A stretch of 64,000 nucleotides of DNA from Cryptomeria japonica (lineage: Eukaryota; Streptophyta; Pinopsida; Cupressales; Cupressaceae): assembly GCF_030272615.1 (NCBI RefSeq), contig NC_081414.1, positions 814,472,569 to 814,536,568 of the forward strand, in the 5' to 3' direction. The position numbers were made by a program, and so were the translations under genes. The notes under the pieces were generated by a model. The model had not been told where the DNA came from. It did not search any database and was given only the letters and a program-made list of their open reading frames with translations. Positions 33,213-45,419 of this stretch are shown here, piece after piece; the stretch's first letter is position 1; the number at the start of each line of letters is the position of its first letter.

Positions 33213-36200
33213 TTGTGAGATAATCATTTTCTATAATTAATAAAAAAATTTAGGCTTCGACCTTTTACCAATTAAAAAAAATAAAAAATAATATTGTGAG
33301 ATAATTCTCCGAGAAAAGACCGACTCCAAAGGTAGTGTCTCCCCTACCAAACGATATAACAAGGGGTACAAATCACAAATCCCCTTTAGGGAATTGTGCC
33401 TTCAAATCTGCATCTTGAGGGTTTTTCTTGCCTTGTTTTTTTTCGTGCAACAATGGCTCTGGTTAGGGTATTCATGATGAAAAATATAAATGGAGATTTT
33501 AATCAACCTTCTTGCAAAGCAAAATTTGTGCAGAAACATAACTTTCCTCAGCCTGACAATGGATTTCCTCTTCCTTGTTGCTATAAGGAGACATAAAAGA
33601 ATAATAGAGTAAGACAGGTAAAAAAGAAAAAAGGAAAAAAAAATAAAAAAAATAAAATAAGGCAAAGTTTGATCTCATTACAATAGCTACCTATCACGTT
33701 TGTTCTACATCCCCATTTCGTTGGCGTATTGCATCCTACTGGACTTTCATTTTCTTTTCCTGATACTCACTCTCTTCTCACCTCCCTTGCATTGCCTGCA
33801 TTCTTGCCCTATTGAGGAGGCTAGAATAGTAGGGAAATATAAAATAAAATTATAGATTACATTTTACCTGTAAGTTTCTTTTTTCTTTAAAAGTTTATCT
33901 AAGAGCAGTAAAAAAGAAAAAAGGAAACATTTAATGTTAGGAGTATATATTTGATTATCTTAGTTTAAAGTAGCTAATTAGATATGAACAACTTATCTTA
34001 ATAATGAAGTGAAAAAATATATAATAGATTATGTTGAAAAATAGAAACATCAATAGTTTTAGTTATCATTACTATTTTATAGATTTTAATATTAGTTATT
34101 ATCATTTAATATAAATTTTAATTATTAAATTCGAAAAATAGAAACATCAACAAATTTAGTCATCTTAGAAATCTTAATATTTGTTCTTACCAATTAATAT
34201 GTAATTTGTGACCATTTAATTTGGTCATAATTACCATCTTTTAGATTCCAATATTAATTGTTATGGTCAATTAATATAAGTTTAAGTTAATCTTTTATTT
34301 TTCTTATTAAACGACTATGATGTAATGAGGGTATTTAAGATAACAATTTTGTGAGACGGTTTTATTTAAGACAAATTTTAAGTAATATATTTGCTGATAA
34401 ACATAAAATTAGATAAAATAAGTAAAAACCAATTAATTAGTAAATTTAGCATTGATTTGGTTGGTTGTTATGTTCTCTTGTATAAAATTAATTTTATCAT
34501 ATGCAACTATATTAAATTAATTGCACCCTTAATTCTAATTTACACCAATAGTTTTGAACCAATGATTTAACCTCACTTCTTATTTAAATTTCTTGAGGAT
34601 TAAAATTTAGAATGATAAGGGATAAAATTATTTTGAAAATTGCCCTTTTGATAATTAATAAGTTATCTAAAAAGCTTTAAAACTTTCTTATTTGAGTGTC
34701 CCTATTAAAGCTATAGATTTTAAAATCAATTGTTAAATTATATTGATTAAAAAGAATATTCTGAATTTAAGTTTTTTAAAAATTTATTAAAAAAAAGAAG
34801 AGAGAATTTATTTCTTTTTATATTTGGGAAATTGTTTGGTAAAGTTTACTTGTAACCTTATTATGTGCACTCTTGTTATTTAAATAGGACTTTACATTTA
34901 AATTATTTAAATGCTATATAATCCTTATATTTGAGATATAAATGAATAAAGGGGTATTTATAAATAATATGTTGATGATGAATTGTATTTAAGAGATCAA
35001 ATAACATATGAAATAGATTATTATTAATTAAACATTTCTCTTATTATTGAATGAAATATAAGTTCCTTCAAATTATTTAAATTATTTATTATTTAAGTGG
35101 AGACCTTATTCTTTGAATTATTTAATATAGTGTATATAATTTAGATGAGTGTTTAGTATGTACATATTAAGATGCTAAGTATTTAAAGTAAAAAAGATTT
35201 ATCTTCCAATTAGATGTGTTTAAATTAATAGTCTCCTGAAAACAATTTGTGCAAATGATTTAATGTTTAGTTAAAAAAATAATAAAAAATAATTAAAAAA
35301 ATCTTATGTAAAGAAGTTGAACATTTGTTTGTTTATCATGCAAGTTACTTTTCAAGGGGTTGAATAATTGTTTCTTTGTCATGCAAGTCACATTTCATTA
35401 TTAGTCTTTCCTCTTCATTATTAATAGATAATTTGTTTATTTTTATAAATGTTCCTTTCAATTATGTGAAATTTATATCTTGATTTCTGAAATTGAAACA
35501 ATTATTCTTTGCATGCAATAATTTCATCTTCATAGCTATTTTAGTATAATGTTAATTAAGTTTCATAAACTAATAGTTCCTAGTTAGACAACTAAAGAAG
35601 AGGAATTGAAACCAAAAACCTTAGCAGCATTCGGTATCTATGGTGCCTCTGGGTCTCGCTTATGGGTCATGTCATCGTGTTGAACTACTGCACTTAATGC
35701 CTAATAAAGCTGCAACAACGGGGTTTGTGGCATCATCCCTCTAAATCGTCGGGGAGAAATAAGGGTCATTTGGAAGTTAAAATCCAAGGGGCAAGTAATC
35801 CCCCTTAGATCGATAATCTAAAAAGATAAATCTTAATTGAATTTACATATGCTCAGTTAAACCTTAGAAAAACCCCATTAGGTTTGGGTTGTGAGTGATT
35901 TTTGGAGATTGATTATCTTGATGAATTTTTGGTGAATGAAAACGGATTAAGGGTGACGTATTTAATAGGAAATAGGATTGGTTATTTTAGGGCACAAGCA
36001 GAAGGCCACCTTGAACCTTTTTTCTATAGACCTACCATCGTGGGTAGCAATTGCAGAGAAACTGTCTGGGACATTGACCCTAGAAAGGGTTGTGTACCCA
36101 CCAAACAGTTTACATTAAACCATAGTTAGAAACCAGAACTACATAATTTATGCCTTGATTCCGTGCCGAAACGGGTATGTAGGTAGTCTAGGGACAAAGT

Positions 36201-36420
36201 TGTCCCTTGTACTCAGGCATTCGGGGATGGGGATTAGGATTTGGTTATGGGTGAGTAGGTGGTTCTTGAAGCTCCTTGGTCTTTTAATCAAATGGTGCAA
36301 ATAATAATTGAAAATTTAAAATTCATTCAATGCATACTTAGAAGGAATCTCGTATGGATTCGCTTGACTTCCTGAGGCTTCAGGCCGAATTCTGAGGCGG
36401 AACTCAAGCTTGTTTATGTA
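33213..36420. other. Non-coding interior of the giant LTR
   Basis: AT-rich, with scattered short open frames (up to 87 codons) and no recognisable motif. 35600-36300 is more balanced in composition and includes the conserved-looking LTR block near 36130-36230. Confidence 0.55.
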
Positions 36421-36425
36421 ATTAT

Positions 36426-36789
36426 TGAAGAAGTTGAGGAAATACAACTTCAGAGATCCTAAGAACACCTGCATGCAATTACCTGTCACAAGAGAAGAAT
36501 GGAGGCACATAAAGCAAAAAAGCATAAATGCTCTGAAGAAGAAAATTATCATTCAGAAAGGGAATCAATTGAATTAACAAGTACAATACAATCCTTATAA
36601 AAGGATAATATAAACCCTAAAGAAATGCAACCGTAAAGAAACCCTAAAGGGATAATGTGTATTTAATAATGAGAATAATTATTAAATACCTACAATATTT
36701 ATTAAATGCCTAAGTTTAGCTTAAGCGTAGAGTTTAATAGACTAATAATTAAATAAATAATTATTAGCTAATACAAGATAACTCTAACA
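36426..36789 (-). repeat. 3' LTR of the non-autonomous copia element
   Basis: 364 bp, TGAAGAAG ... CTCTAACA on the plus strand, aligned without gaps to the right LTR. Confidence 0.93.
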
Positions 36790-38514
36790 CCCCCCCTTAA
36801 GATGAACTTAGGGAGTAGCTAAAAAACTAAATGCATGAAGCAAAAAATGCAACTACATGATGAAGGCAAATTTGGGTCCCGATAATAAGGCCTGATGAGG
36901 TACCCAATCACAACCAAATCTCTATGAACTAGAGAAATAGAGAAAACCATGTGGGAAAAAAACTCTACTCCAAAAAGAGATGGAAAAGCAATAAAAACAT
37001 CATTGAAGCATGAAATAGATGCAAACACTATCGAAGAGTAGCTGCTGATCTGAAGAACCTCCACTACAATAGAACATGACCAGGTAGAGAAGACTGTAAT
37101 CTGCATGAGTGCCCTCAAATGACATGACTCGAATCAGATGGCAAACAAGGGCAAACAACTGAACTCGAAGACATAGATGGCATGAGACACCAAAGCCTGA
37201 AGAGCTGATCAATCGAACCATAGAAGCATTAGAACCAATAGGAAAAAACTCCCCATAATGCTGACGAGGGAGGGGGACAGGAACACTGAAAAGAACAGCC
37301 AAGAAGAACTGCATGATGAAGAACCAGGAACATCAAAGGTGCGGAGAAAAGTACATGGTGTCGTGGAAGGAACACTCACTTGACACACATCAGGAGGTGA
37401 ATGTCATGGAAGGAACACTCACTGGACAAAGGAAGATGGAAAACAATAGGCAAACATCAACCCCCTCATGTCACTTTATAAGTAAAGCATGAACAAGACA
37501 CAAGATGTGCAAGATCCCAAGTAAACAATGCATGATGACACTTTATCTTAGTGCATTTGCATAAATGAAGCTACAATGATTAGAAGACTGGAAATAGAAA
37601 AGAGAACCAAAACTGAGACATCCTACTCAGAGAAGAGATCCCAAGACTTGAAACAACCAAGATATCCACAGAGTGTTGAAAAAGCAAAAAACTGAAGAAA
37701 ATATGCATGGAGAAGAATCTGGAAATAAAACTTAGATGGCTGGAAAGTGCACAAAACCAGCTTTTGAACTATATAAAGTTTTCAAAAAACAGAGTTTGGA
37801 TGCTCAAGTTATGTCTACTAGAGTGCAAAGAAGGAACTTCTATCTTTGATAGAAAAAAACACCATCAAAAAAGAAAAATCGAAAGATCAAACCTCCATAT
37901 CTGAAGAGAGCTCAGAAAGAGCTTTCCGATGATATAAGGTTTTTGAAAAAGCCCTTTCGTATGACCAAGTTATGGCCAAAAGAAAAAAAAACCCCTCTTT
38001 TAGGGCATAAAAAGGGTTTTTTTTAATTTTTTTTTTGACAAAATTTTTTTGACGCATTTGCAGGTATAGCCGTACGGATTTTTGTGCCTTGTAAAATGTG
38101 CCAATGAAAAAATCATGGCCTAGATGCCCTTGTCATCGAAATAGGTTGAATTATATATCAAAATGACTGGAAACAGCCTTTGGAAGCCGACGGTGAGTTC
38201 TTTTTTTCCCAAACTACTCTAATTTTTTTTAATGATTTTTTTTGACGAATTTCTCGAAATTCATCCCAAAAAAGGCAAAACCTAAGAAAAAATTTCAGAA
38301 CCCAAATTTGTCAAAAAATTGATAAATTTTATATGGAAATGGGTGTTTTGGGGGATTTTGAGCTCAATGGTGAGGTCCGTTTGAGCCCAAAATGATCAGA
38401 AACAAAACAGCTACCCTAGATCCAATAAAAAACTCTGAAAAACTTGAAACCCTCCTCCAAAAATTCTTCTGAAAAATCAGGAACAAGTACCAGCAGATGT
38501 AGGCTCTGATACCA

Positions 38515-38878
38515 TGAAGAAGTTAAGGAAATACAACTACAGAGATCCCAAGAACACCTGCATGCAAATACCTGTCACAAGAGAAGAATGTAGGCACATA
38601 AAGCAAAAAAGCATAAATGCTCTGAAGAAGAAAATTATCATTCAGAATGGGAATCAATTGAATTAACAAGTACAATACAATCCTTATAAAAGGATAATAG
38701 AAACCCTAAAGATATGCAACCCTAAAGAAACCCTAAAGGGATAATGTGTATTTAATAATTAGAATAATTATTAAATACCTACAATATTTATTAAATGCCT
38801 AAGTTTAGCTTAAGCGTAGAGTTTAATAGACTAAAAATTAAATAAATAATTATTAGCTAATACAAGATAACTCTAACA
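38515..38878 (-). repeat. 5' LTR of the non-autonomous copia element
   Basis: 364 bp. It directly abuts the initiator-Met PBS at 38503-38514. Confidence 0.93.
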
Positions 38879-39002
38879 ATTATTTTTATACTCCTAAGGA
38901 CAACGACCTTGGTGCACTCCTAGTAGGGGAGTGTAGTCTTTAGAGAGTGGCTCAGGACCCGGATTGTTCTAATGAGTCTAAAGTCTCTTGCCAGATCATA
39001 TT

Positions 39003-39215
39003 CTATTCTTATGAATAGATGCCTACCTCATTTGGGTAGATGCCTATCCCAAATTGGATAGATGAAACCTCCTGTCCTGTGTGGATAGATGCCTAACCCG
39101 TATGGTTAGATGCCTAGTCTCGTATGAATAGATGCCTAACCTGTATGGTTAGATGCCTAACCCGTATGGTTAGATGACCATCCTAGTTGGATGGATGCCT
39201 ATCTCATTTGGATAG
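39003..39215. repeat. 21-bp hairpin minisatellite with co-varying arms, 10 units
   Basis: Ten head-to-tail units of about 21 bp with the pattern CTAnnC...GnnTAGATGC. Each unit is its own inverted repeat, and the arms change together: CTATTC/GAATAG, CTACC/GGTAG, CTATCC/GGATAG, CTAACC/GGTTAG (three units), CCATCC/GGATGG. GATGC between units is constant. It lies 120 bp inside the right end of the giant LTR. Confidence 0.9.
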
Positions 39216-39340
39216 ATGTACTTGAGTATGCGATTGAATCAAACATAATTAAAAATAGGTAAGAATAAGAAATCAATATTTTAATATAAAAAAAAATCAA
39301 TTGAGTTTTTGGGCTAATTTAAGTGGGTTATTACATAATT

Positions 39341-40285
39341 AATCTTATCCTAATCATGATTATCATTTCCTTCAATTTTATATTCCTCCACTCATTATCT
39401 CTCCTCATGTAACATCCTCCTAAATTTACCACTTGCACTCTAATCTCTCATTAATCCACCTAATTTGTGCTCTAATCATTTGCACATTCACCTTGATTAG
39501 GGATGAGTCAACTCTTTGCCACAAATGGATTTCTTATGTCACCTTCCAAACCTTAAATGCGTCAACTTTTCCTCTTCCAAGGAATGTCAAATCCTTGCAC
39601 ATTCCCATGCCTCCTCTTCCCAAAGAATTTTTAATTCCTTCCTCCATTTATTATCCCCACACAATCTTCTATTTTGGAATTTTCAATTCCTTTGTCCTCC
39701 TTTAAGGAATTTTATATTCCTTTTTCTCTTCCCAATGTACTTGGTGAACTTTTCCCCATGTACTTTAAGAAGTGTGGAGACAATAAATTCCTTTATGGAA
39801 AATCTCTTGGATCTCCTTCTTTCTCCTCTCAATCTCCCTTCAATTTATTTTAATCCTATCTCCCCATTCATGATCAATATTTGCCTTCCATTTTGATCCC
39901 CTCCAATCTCTAAATTAGAGTTTCCTCTCCTCACAAATCATCCATCTTTCATGCAATCTTATGTTGTCCATTTGATCTTTGAAATCCATCATCATACCCT
40001 CATAATGTCAAATTTTTGCCTCATATAATCCCTTTCATCCATCACACTCCATTATCCAATCCAATCTTATCTTGTTGTAGAGTAGAGAGCAATGAACATA
40101 TCCCCCATCAAAGGAGAAAATCAAGTGGAGCATAGGGCACACATCCACTTCAAGTTCAGTTGGAGGAAGAAGTGAAAGCTAAGGTTTAAAGGTTAAATTG
40201 TTTGATTAAATGATTTTATAAGTGTTTTATTTGGGTTATGCAATTGATCATGAGCATGGATTTCCCCCTCTTCAGCATATACTAT
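39341..40285 (+). mobile_element. Ty3/gypsy-type LTR, right part
   Basis: Continuation of the LTR that starts at 31084 after removing the nested insertion. It ends around 'cagcatatactata' (40273-40286), comparable to 'caccatataca' at the end of the gypsy LTR at 57151. Combined length is about 1.24 kb. The exact end and a TSD could not be fixed. The 90- and 126-codon frames at 39433-39896 overlap each other, are rich in S, P, L and F, and I do not consider them genes. Confidence 0.5.
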
Positions 40286-40342
40286 ACAAATGAAAACATA
40301 GAGCATCATAGAGCTACCACCATGATGGAAAATCAAATCCAT

Positions 40343-40760
40343 TCCAAATGCACATATCATTCATATTGAAGTTACAATGATAGTATGAGAAATCTAAAAC
40401 CACCAAATTTGTTGTCAAATGTTAGGTGTGGGAGATCTATCATTGCAACATTGTATTATGTATATAATAATAAATGTGACCATCATGGACTTGAGAAAGT
40501 CACTACACAAAAAATTCACAAAAGGTCACAAAAGGATGAGACAAATTTTCACATATCATTCATATTAGTTACAACCACAATATGAGAAATATTAAACCAC
40601 CAATTTTTTTGTCAAATGTAAGGCATGGGAGATATATCATTGCAACATTGTATTATGTATATAATAAGAAATGTGACCACCATGGACTTGAGAAAATCAC
40701 TACACAAAAATTTCACAAAAGCTCACAAAAGGATGAGCCAATTTTTCACATATACAATAG
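40343..40760. repeat. Tandem repeat, period ~200 bp, two units
   Basis: Unit 1 begins with 'cacatatcattcatatt' near 40343, unit 2 with the same word near 40550, and 'cacatat' recurs near 40747. Both contain 'catgggagatatatcattgcaacattgtattatg'-like sequence. The 66- and 82-codon frames are this repeat read twice. Confidence 0.88.
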
Positions 40761-41437
40761 TGGTCTAACTAAAAAGTACAATATACTTTATTTTAATTCC
40801 ACAATCCACCCACTCCAAGCTCTAATTTAAAAATAGAGTTAATGTCCTCAATGATTAATACATTAAAGTATAATACACTATAACAATTATCCAAAAAAGT
40901 GTTGACCATGATCCTCCATAAAAATATCATCAACACCCGCAAATACATTGATTTAGCTATAAATTAATTTCCAAATTAAAGACTTAGAATTGATTGAAGT
41001 TTATTTCATAATTTCCTTACCATCTCCACTTTGCATTGTGTCCATTATTGTTATTGTTTGATTAAGATGAATAGAAAATGGTTGCATATAATTTTGAGTG
41101 TTTCGTTGATCATTTAAAGCTACAATAACGTTCACATTTAACATATCAACATGTATAAAATTAATTTATAAATTAAATACTCATAATTATTGAAGTTCAT
41201 TTCATAATTTCATTACATATGTTCTTATATTTTTTGTTGATCATCTAATGTTGCAATAATATGCATATTCAACACATCAACTTAGATTAAATTAATTACA
41301 AACCAAAGACTCAAAATTGATTGATTGATTTTTGAAAAAGCATCCATTGTTGTTGATGTTTGGTGAAGATCAAGAGAAAAGGGTAACATATGTTGTTGAT
41401 CTTTTTGTTAATCATTTGAAACTAGAATAAAGTGCAT
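40761..41437. other. AT-rich sequence, nothing recognised
   Basis: No coding region or bounded repeat seen. A loosely repeated 'gattgaagttcatttcataatttc' word occurs near 40990 and 41200. Confidence 0.5.
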
Positions 41438-41442
41438 AGTTA

Positions 41443-41816
41443 TGTTACAAGTGTGGTTGCCATTGCACCAAAAGATCGACTTGTTAATGCCCGATACAAC
41501 CACTAGACTTATAGAATCCACAAGAGGTGGTTAAGCTATGTCACAAACTTGAGCGCTACGCTGCACAACACAAAGAGATCAAGGGCACACACCTTGCAAC
41601 AATCCCCCCTCAGTGCAAGTGAGGGGTTCGAACTTGTGACCAAGCTCTGATACCATTTTTTACAAGTGTGGTTGTTGTTGCACCAAAAGATTGACCTATT
41701 AATGACTGATACAACCACTAGACTTATAGAATCTACAAGAGGTGGTTAAGCCATGCCACAAAACTAAGCATTGTGTTGCACAACACAAGGAGACCAAGGG
41801 CGCACACCTTGCAATA
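41443..41816 (-). mobile_element. TRIM element, 374 bp (159-bp LTRs, 56-bp interior)
   Basis: A miniature LTR element with every structural part visible: LTRs of 159 bp at 41443-41601 and 41658-41816, a 5-bp TSD AGTTA (41438-41442 and 41817-41821), a PBS complement gctctgatacca at 41644-41655 two bases from the right LTR, and a PPT complement atcccccc at 41602-41609. It is minus oriented. There is no room for coding. The right LTR has lost its TG and CA (now tt and ta), so this copy is old. It depends on copia-type proteins for movement. Confidence 0.92.
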
Positions 41817-43074
41817 AGTTAACATATCAACTTAGATAAAATGTTCAAGTATAAAATTACATTATGAACTAATATAAACAATATTAAATTATTTAATTAG
41901 TTGCAATAGTTTGTTGAAGTGTCTAAGAAGAAATAATACTGAGCATTGATGGTTGATCTCCATATTTTTATCATGTTTGTTTGATTAAGTATAGAAAAAT
42001 GGTTAGAGATGGGAACTCAAATTTTTTTTATAAAATTAATAAAAACATTTACTACTTAATAAATTAACATCTATAACTTGTATTTCACCTGTTATCATTT
42101 AATTTACATCAATGGAGAAAGACAATTAACATCGTCAAGTACTTTCTTGATCATCCAAACCCACAATAACATATGTTTAACATATGAAATAAAAATAAGA
42201 AGTATATCTATGTAAATTACTACTATAATAACTTTGAATATATGTACTCACCTTGTTGCAATATAATAATATCTCTTTCTTCTTGTATTGTGATGCTTGA
42301 GCAACTACTGACCTTTTTCTTCTTTTTCTTTCTACATCTTATAGAGGGGAATTGAAAAGTTTCATGCTCCTTAACTCTTTCATTTAAGTTCTTAGATATG
42401 ACATTACATTTTTTATGAATAGAATGAAATTTGTGCATTTTGCTTGAACTAAACTATGACAATATTGTTATAATAGACATGTTCTCTGAGCCATTGATTG
42501 ATTTAAATTTGGAAGACAAAGCAAGAGATGCATGGATATCTTTTCCAAATCTCTCAACACACTAACTAAAAATGTTTTTTTCATCTTCACTGGTTTGTAA
42601 ATTTTGCAGAAATGAATTTAAATAATCAATGGAACTTTGAAAGTTATTATTGGAAGTATCAGATGATTTTCAACCATCTGTAACAGAAATAATAGTAATT
42701 AAGTCAATTTTTTATTTTTTTTATATTTCATTATAAAATGATGAATTTGAAATTTACCAGTTCTTTGAGCTTCACCAACAACAACCCCAAGCCCATCTTG
42801 ATCTTCTGAAAGTATGCAACCATATACAATTGAAATAAGAATTAATTAATGTTGAGAATCATAAAATCATCTAATATTTAATTATAAAGATCATATCGAC
42901 ATTATCAATGGTGTTAATTTCATGACTATAACCCCCTCTAACTTCATCATCATCATCATCATCAACCAATGGAGTAACAACATCTATAATTTAATAAGAT
43001 TAAATTTAGTTATTGAAAAATATTAAAATCATTAAAAAAATAAGTATCAAACTTCAATATTAAATGACACTTAC

Positions 43075-43603
43075 CAACAATTTAATCTTGCTCATTTGGT
43101 TTGTTTCTCTTTAGAATATCTAAGACCTTCAACACATGTTTGCAGGTGTTTCCTCTTTTTACCCACTTACAATTGCACATATGCAAATTTGGTCCGAATT
43201 TCCTAACTAAATACCATTTTGTTGGAGTTGTTTGGCTTCTTATCTTATGTGTGTTAGAGAGGAGATCATATAGAGAACAATCTGCATTTGCTATATTTTT
43301 TTATCTTTCTAATGTAGTTATGTAATATCTTTCCTTTTCCAAGTTAGTTAGAAATATAGAAAATTGCAAATATCTTTTATTTTTATAGAATGGGTTTACC
43401 CTATGAAGAAGTGTACGAATAAGCCAATCCATTCTCCTTTGTGCATTTTTCACAATGATCACGTACATAGTGACTTTTGATGTGGGAGTGGTATGACTAT
43501 AGAAGCATTGGTTTGTTGATCTGCATGAGAGAAGTTTCAAAAGTTTTTTTCCCACATCGCTATACAAATAAACATAATGACATCTTAGGATAACAATAAA
43601 CAA
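43075..43603 (-). pseudogene. MULE exon with SWIM zinc finger
   Basis: Bounded by an acceptor (ttaag before 43603) and a donor (gtaagtg from 43074). It encodes RRMDWLIRTLL and then CNCKWVKRGNTCKHVLKV, the C-x-C...C-x-H signature of SWIM domains found C-terminal to the DDE core in MULE transposases. One in-frame stop (after TLER) breaks it. Confidence 0.82.
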
Positions 43604-43734
43604 CTTAAATTATAAAAATACATAAAACCATAATTGATAATTTGATGATCTTACCAATATGACTCTCATCATGACACCAAGTAATTTGAAAGCAATCAAT
43701 AAATTACTTCTCTTCTTTGAATTCCTCCAATAAA

Positions 43735-44282
43735 TCAAAGGATAACCTACAAGTAACATTATCAAAGTTCATAAGTAGCATTCTAACAAAATTAACTGTT
43801 GAATTGAAACTAGTTTATGTTGAAAATTAGGAAATATAGATTTTGATACACTAAATATTAAGCAATTATAACCTCATAAATATAAAACAAGACTAATAAA
43901 ATATGATTTCTTCAATCTCACTCAATCTATCAAATATATGTGTTGCAAAAACCCTATTATTGACATACCTAGCTTATATTGCAGAATTTATCAAGTTATG
44001 ATGTTGACGAGTGTAATTCACCATATGCTTTAATTAAACATTGCCTTACCTATACACATTCTTCAACCATGCCCTATATACATGCCAAATACATATCAGT
44101 ACTCAACAATCAAAGGATAGCCTAGAAGTTACATTATAAAAGTTCATAAGTAGTATTCTAATAAAATTAATTATTAAATTGAAATTAGTTTGTGTTGAAA
44201 ATTAAGAAATATAAATTTTGCTAAACTAAATATTAAGCAACTACAATCTCATAAATATAAACTAAGACTAATAAAACTAGAT
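43735..44282. repeat. Direct duplication within MULE introns, offset 374 bp
   Basis: 43735-43908 and 44109-44282 are ~85% identical (both begin caaaggataRcctaSaagt). The left copy includes the acceptor of the exon at 43655-43746, and the right copy lies in the intron upstream and carries a decayed copy of the same junction. Confidence 0.8.
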
Positions 44283-44308
44283 TGTTTAAATATTAGGGCT
44301 AGCATCAC

Positions 44309-44576
44309 CTGTCATGAATGCAATGATATTCCAATATTATTTATATTGCTTCTCTCTTTTGTAAACCTTTGTTAGCCATTCATTTATATCCTTAACTTTA
44401 TTTCTTGAGGATATTTCCCATGCAACAGATACACTGGCCTCTTGTTCATCAAATACAAGTAAGCTATATAATTGATACTAAACATGATTAAACCATTGAT
44501 AAATTATTTTTTTAGATAAAATAGACCAATAGCTGAATTAAGATCTATAAATACAATTAATATTGTTCTACTTACC
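44309..44576 (-). pseudogene. MULE catalytic-core exons around a 112-bp intron
   Basis: The exon from the right ends ...AMNSMLSTNKYG at 44576. The intron is 44464-44575 (gtaagt...atag), and the next exon begins LLVFDEQEASVSVAW. In MULE transposases D-S-T-F-G-T-N-K-Y-G carries the first catalytic aspartate. Here that D reads as N (AMN), so the copy has lost an expected catalytic residue as well as its frame. Confidence 0.8.
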
Positions 44577-45123
44577 CCATATTTGTTTGTTGATAACATG
44601 GAATTCATTGCAATAATTGAGCTATGTGAATATTTCACCATCATCTCTCACATCCATGGTGTTTGGATGCCTATGATAATTGAAATATTTTCCACATTGT
44701 TTGGAGTTTTATAGTAGTAGAAGATATTTTTCTCCTCTACACACCAAAAACATATAATTTTTCATCATCTTCATTCTTTTGTGATTGAAGGGAGCACACT
44801 CTTTTCCTTGTATTCAATACATCTTTCCTCAACAAACATGTGTCCTTTTTATTCATCAATTTTGTAAGAGCACGATTTAAGTAGTGTTGTTCACAGATTG
44901 TGTCAATCCCCATACCCATTAGTAATAAAGATTCAATATATGATTTACATTCATTTGATAGCCTTGGTGATGTAGGGACTTAGCTTGGTCATAAATTTTG
45001 ACCCGATTGTCCGTTTGGGCTGAAATTTAACATGGATGTGTATCATGAGGAGTTGTTTGGATTGCTGACCAAACCTAGTTCGGTTGGACCTCGGTTCGAT
45101 CAACTTTTCGAGGCCGGATTCCT

Positions 45124-45410
45124 CACGGGGGATTCATTGGCTAGGCAATATTATATCACATGCATTCATATTGGGGGGTTTAATATCCCAAAAATGAGGG
45201 TGCAATATATTTCCTATTGGTGAAAATAGGGGGATTTATAATTTGGGCTATGAAAAAATATAATATTTTTAAAAAATAGGGGGGTTATCAATTTAGGCCG
45301 TGTATTAGGAGAGGGTGACAAAAAAGGAGTTTAGGGCAATATTTTAAAAAAATAAGGGGATTCTTTAGTATTCCATGCTATAACCCAAGTTCACTAAGTG
45401 AAGCCCTTGT
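45124..45410. mobile_element. Mutator-type MITE, copy 1 (287 bp)
   Basis: About 75-80% identical to 50711-51007 from end to end. It starts cacgggggattcattgg and ends cactaagtgaagcccttgt. The flanking 9-mers cggattcct (45115-45123) and gggattctt (45411-45419) match at 7 of 9, an eroded 9-bp TSD. Non-coding. Confidence 0.75.
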
Positions 45411-45419
45411 GGGATTCTT

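Larger units (their letters stand above)
36426..38878 (-). mobile_element. Non-autonomous Ty1/copia-like element, 2453 bp
   Basis: Complete by structure: two 364-bp LTRs (36426-36789 and 38515-38878), a 5-bp TSD ATTAT (36421-36425 and 38879-38883), a PBS gctctgatacca at 38503-38514 (the complement of TGGTATCAGAGC, initiator-Met tRNA) next to the right LTR, and a complementary PPT ccccccctt at about 36790-36798 next to the left LTR. It is therefore on the minus strand. I counted 11 differences between the LTRs (about 97% identity), so it is fairly recent. The 1.7 kb interior has no gag or pol motif. The 99- and 104-codon minus-strand frames there are unrecognised. It must have been copied by proteins from another element. 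Confidence 0.93.
31379..39335 (+). mobile_element. Giant solo-LTR-like insertion, 7957 bp including a nested element
   Basis: Starts TGTCATAACCC and ends GGGTTATTACA (TG/CA, imperfect terminal inverted repeat) and is flanked by TAATT on both sides (31374-31378 and 39336-39340). Subtracting the nested 2453-bp copia-like element and one copy of its duplication leaves about 5.5 kb with no pol motif. The block near 36130-36230 ('gaactacat..', 'gggtatgtaggtagtctaggg') has the look of the conserved 3' part of plant gypsy LTRs. It carries a 21-bp hairpin array near its right end (39003-39215). A solo LTR is the simplest reading. Confidence 0.68.

Noticed and set aside
36819-37314. 99- and 104-codon minus-strand frames in the small copia-like element
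   Set aside because: No gag or pol motif and mutually overlapping; kept only as a remark under the element.
37707-37904. 65-codon frame
   Set aside because: Short, no motif, inside the non-coding interior of the copia-like element.
39433-39896. 90- and 126-codon frames in two registers
   Set aside because: They overlap in different frames within a pyrimidine-rich LTR and have no conserved motif.
41620-41640. Second B-box-like word suggesting a SINE
   Set aside because: It lies between the LTRs of a well-defined TRIM with PBS and PPT.
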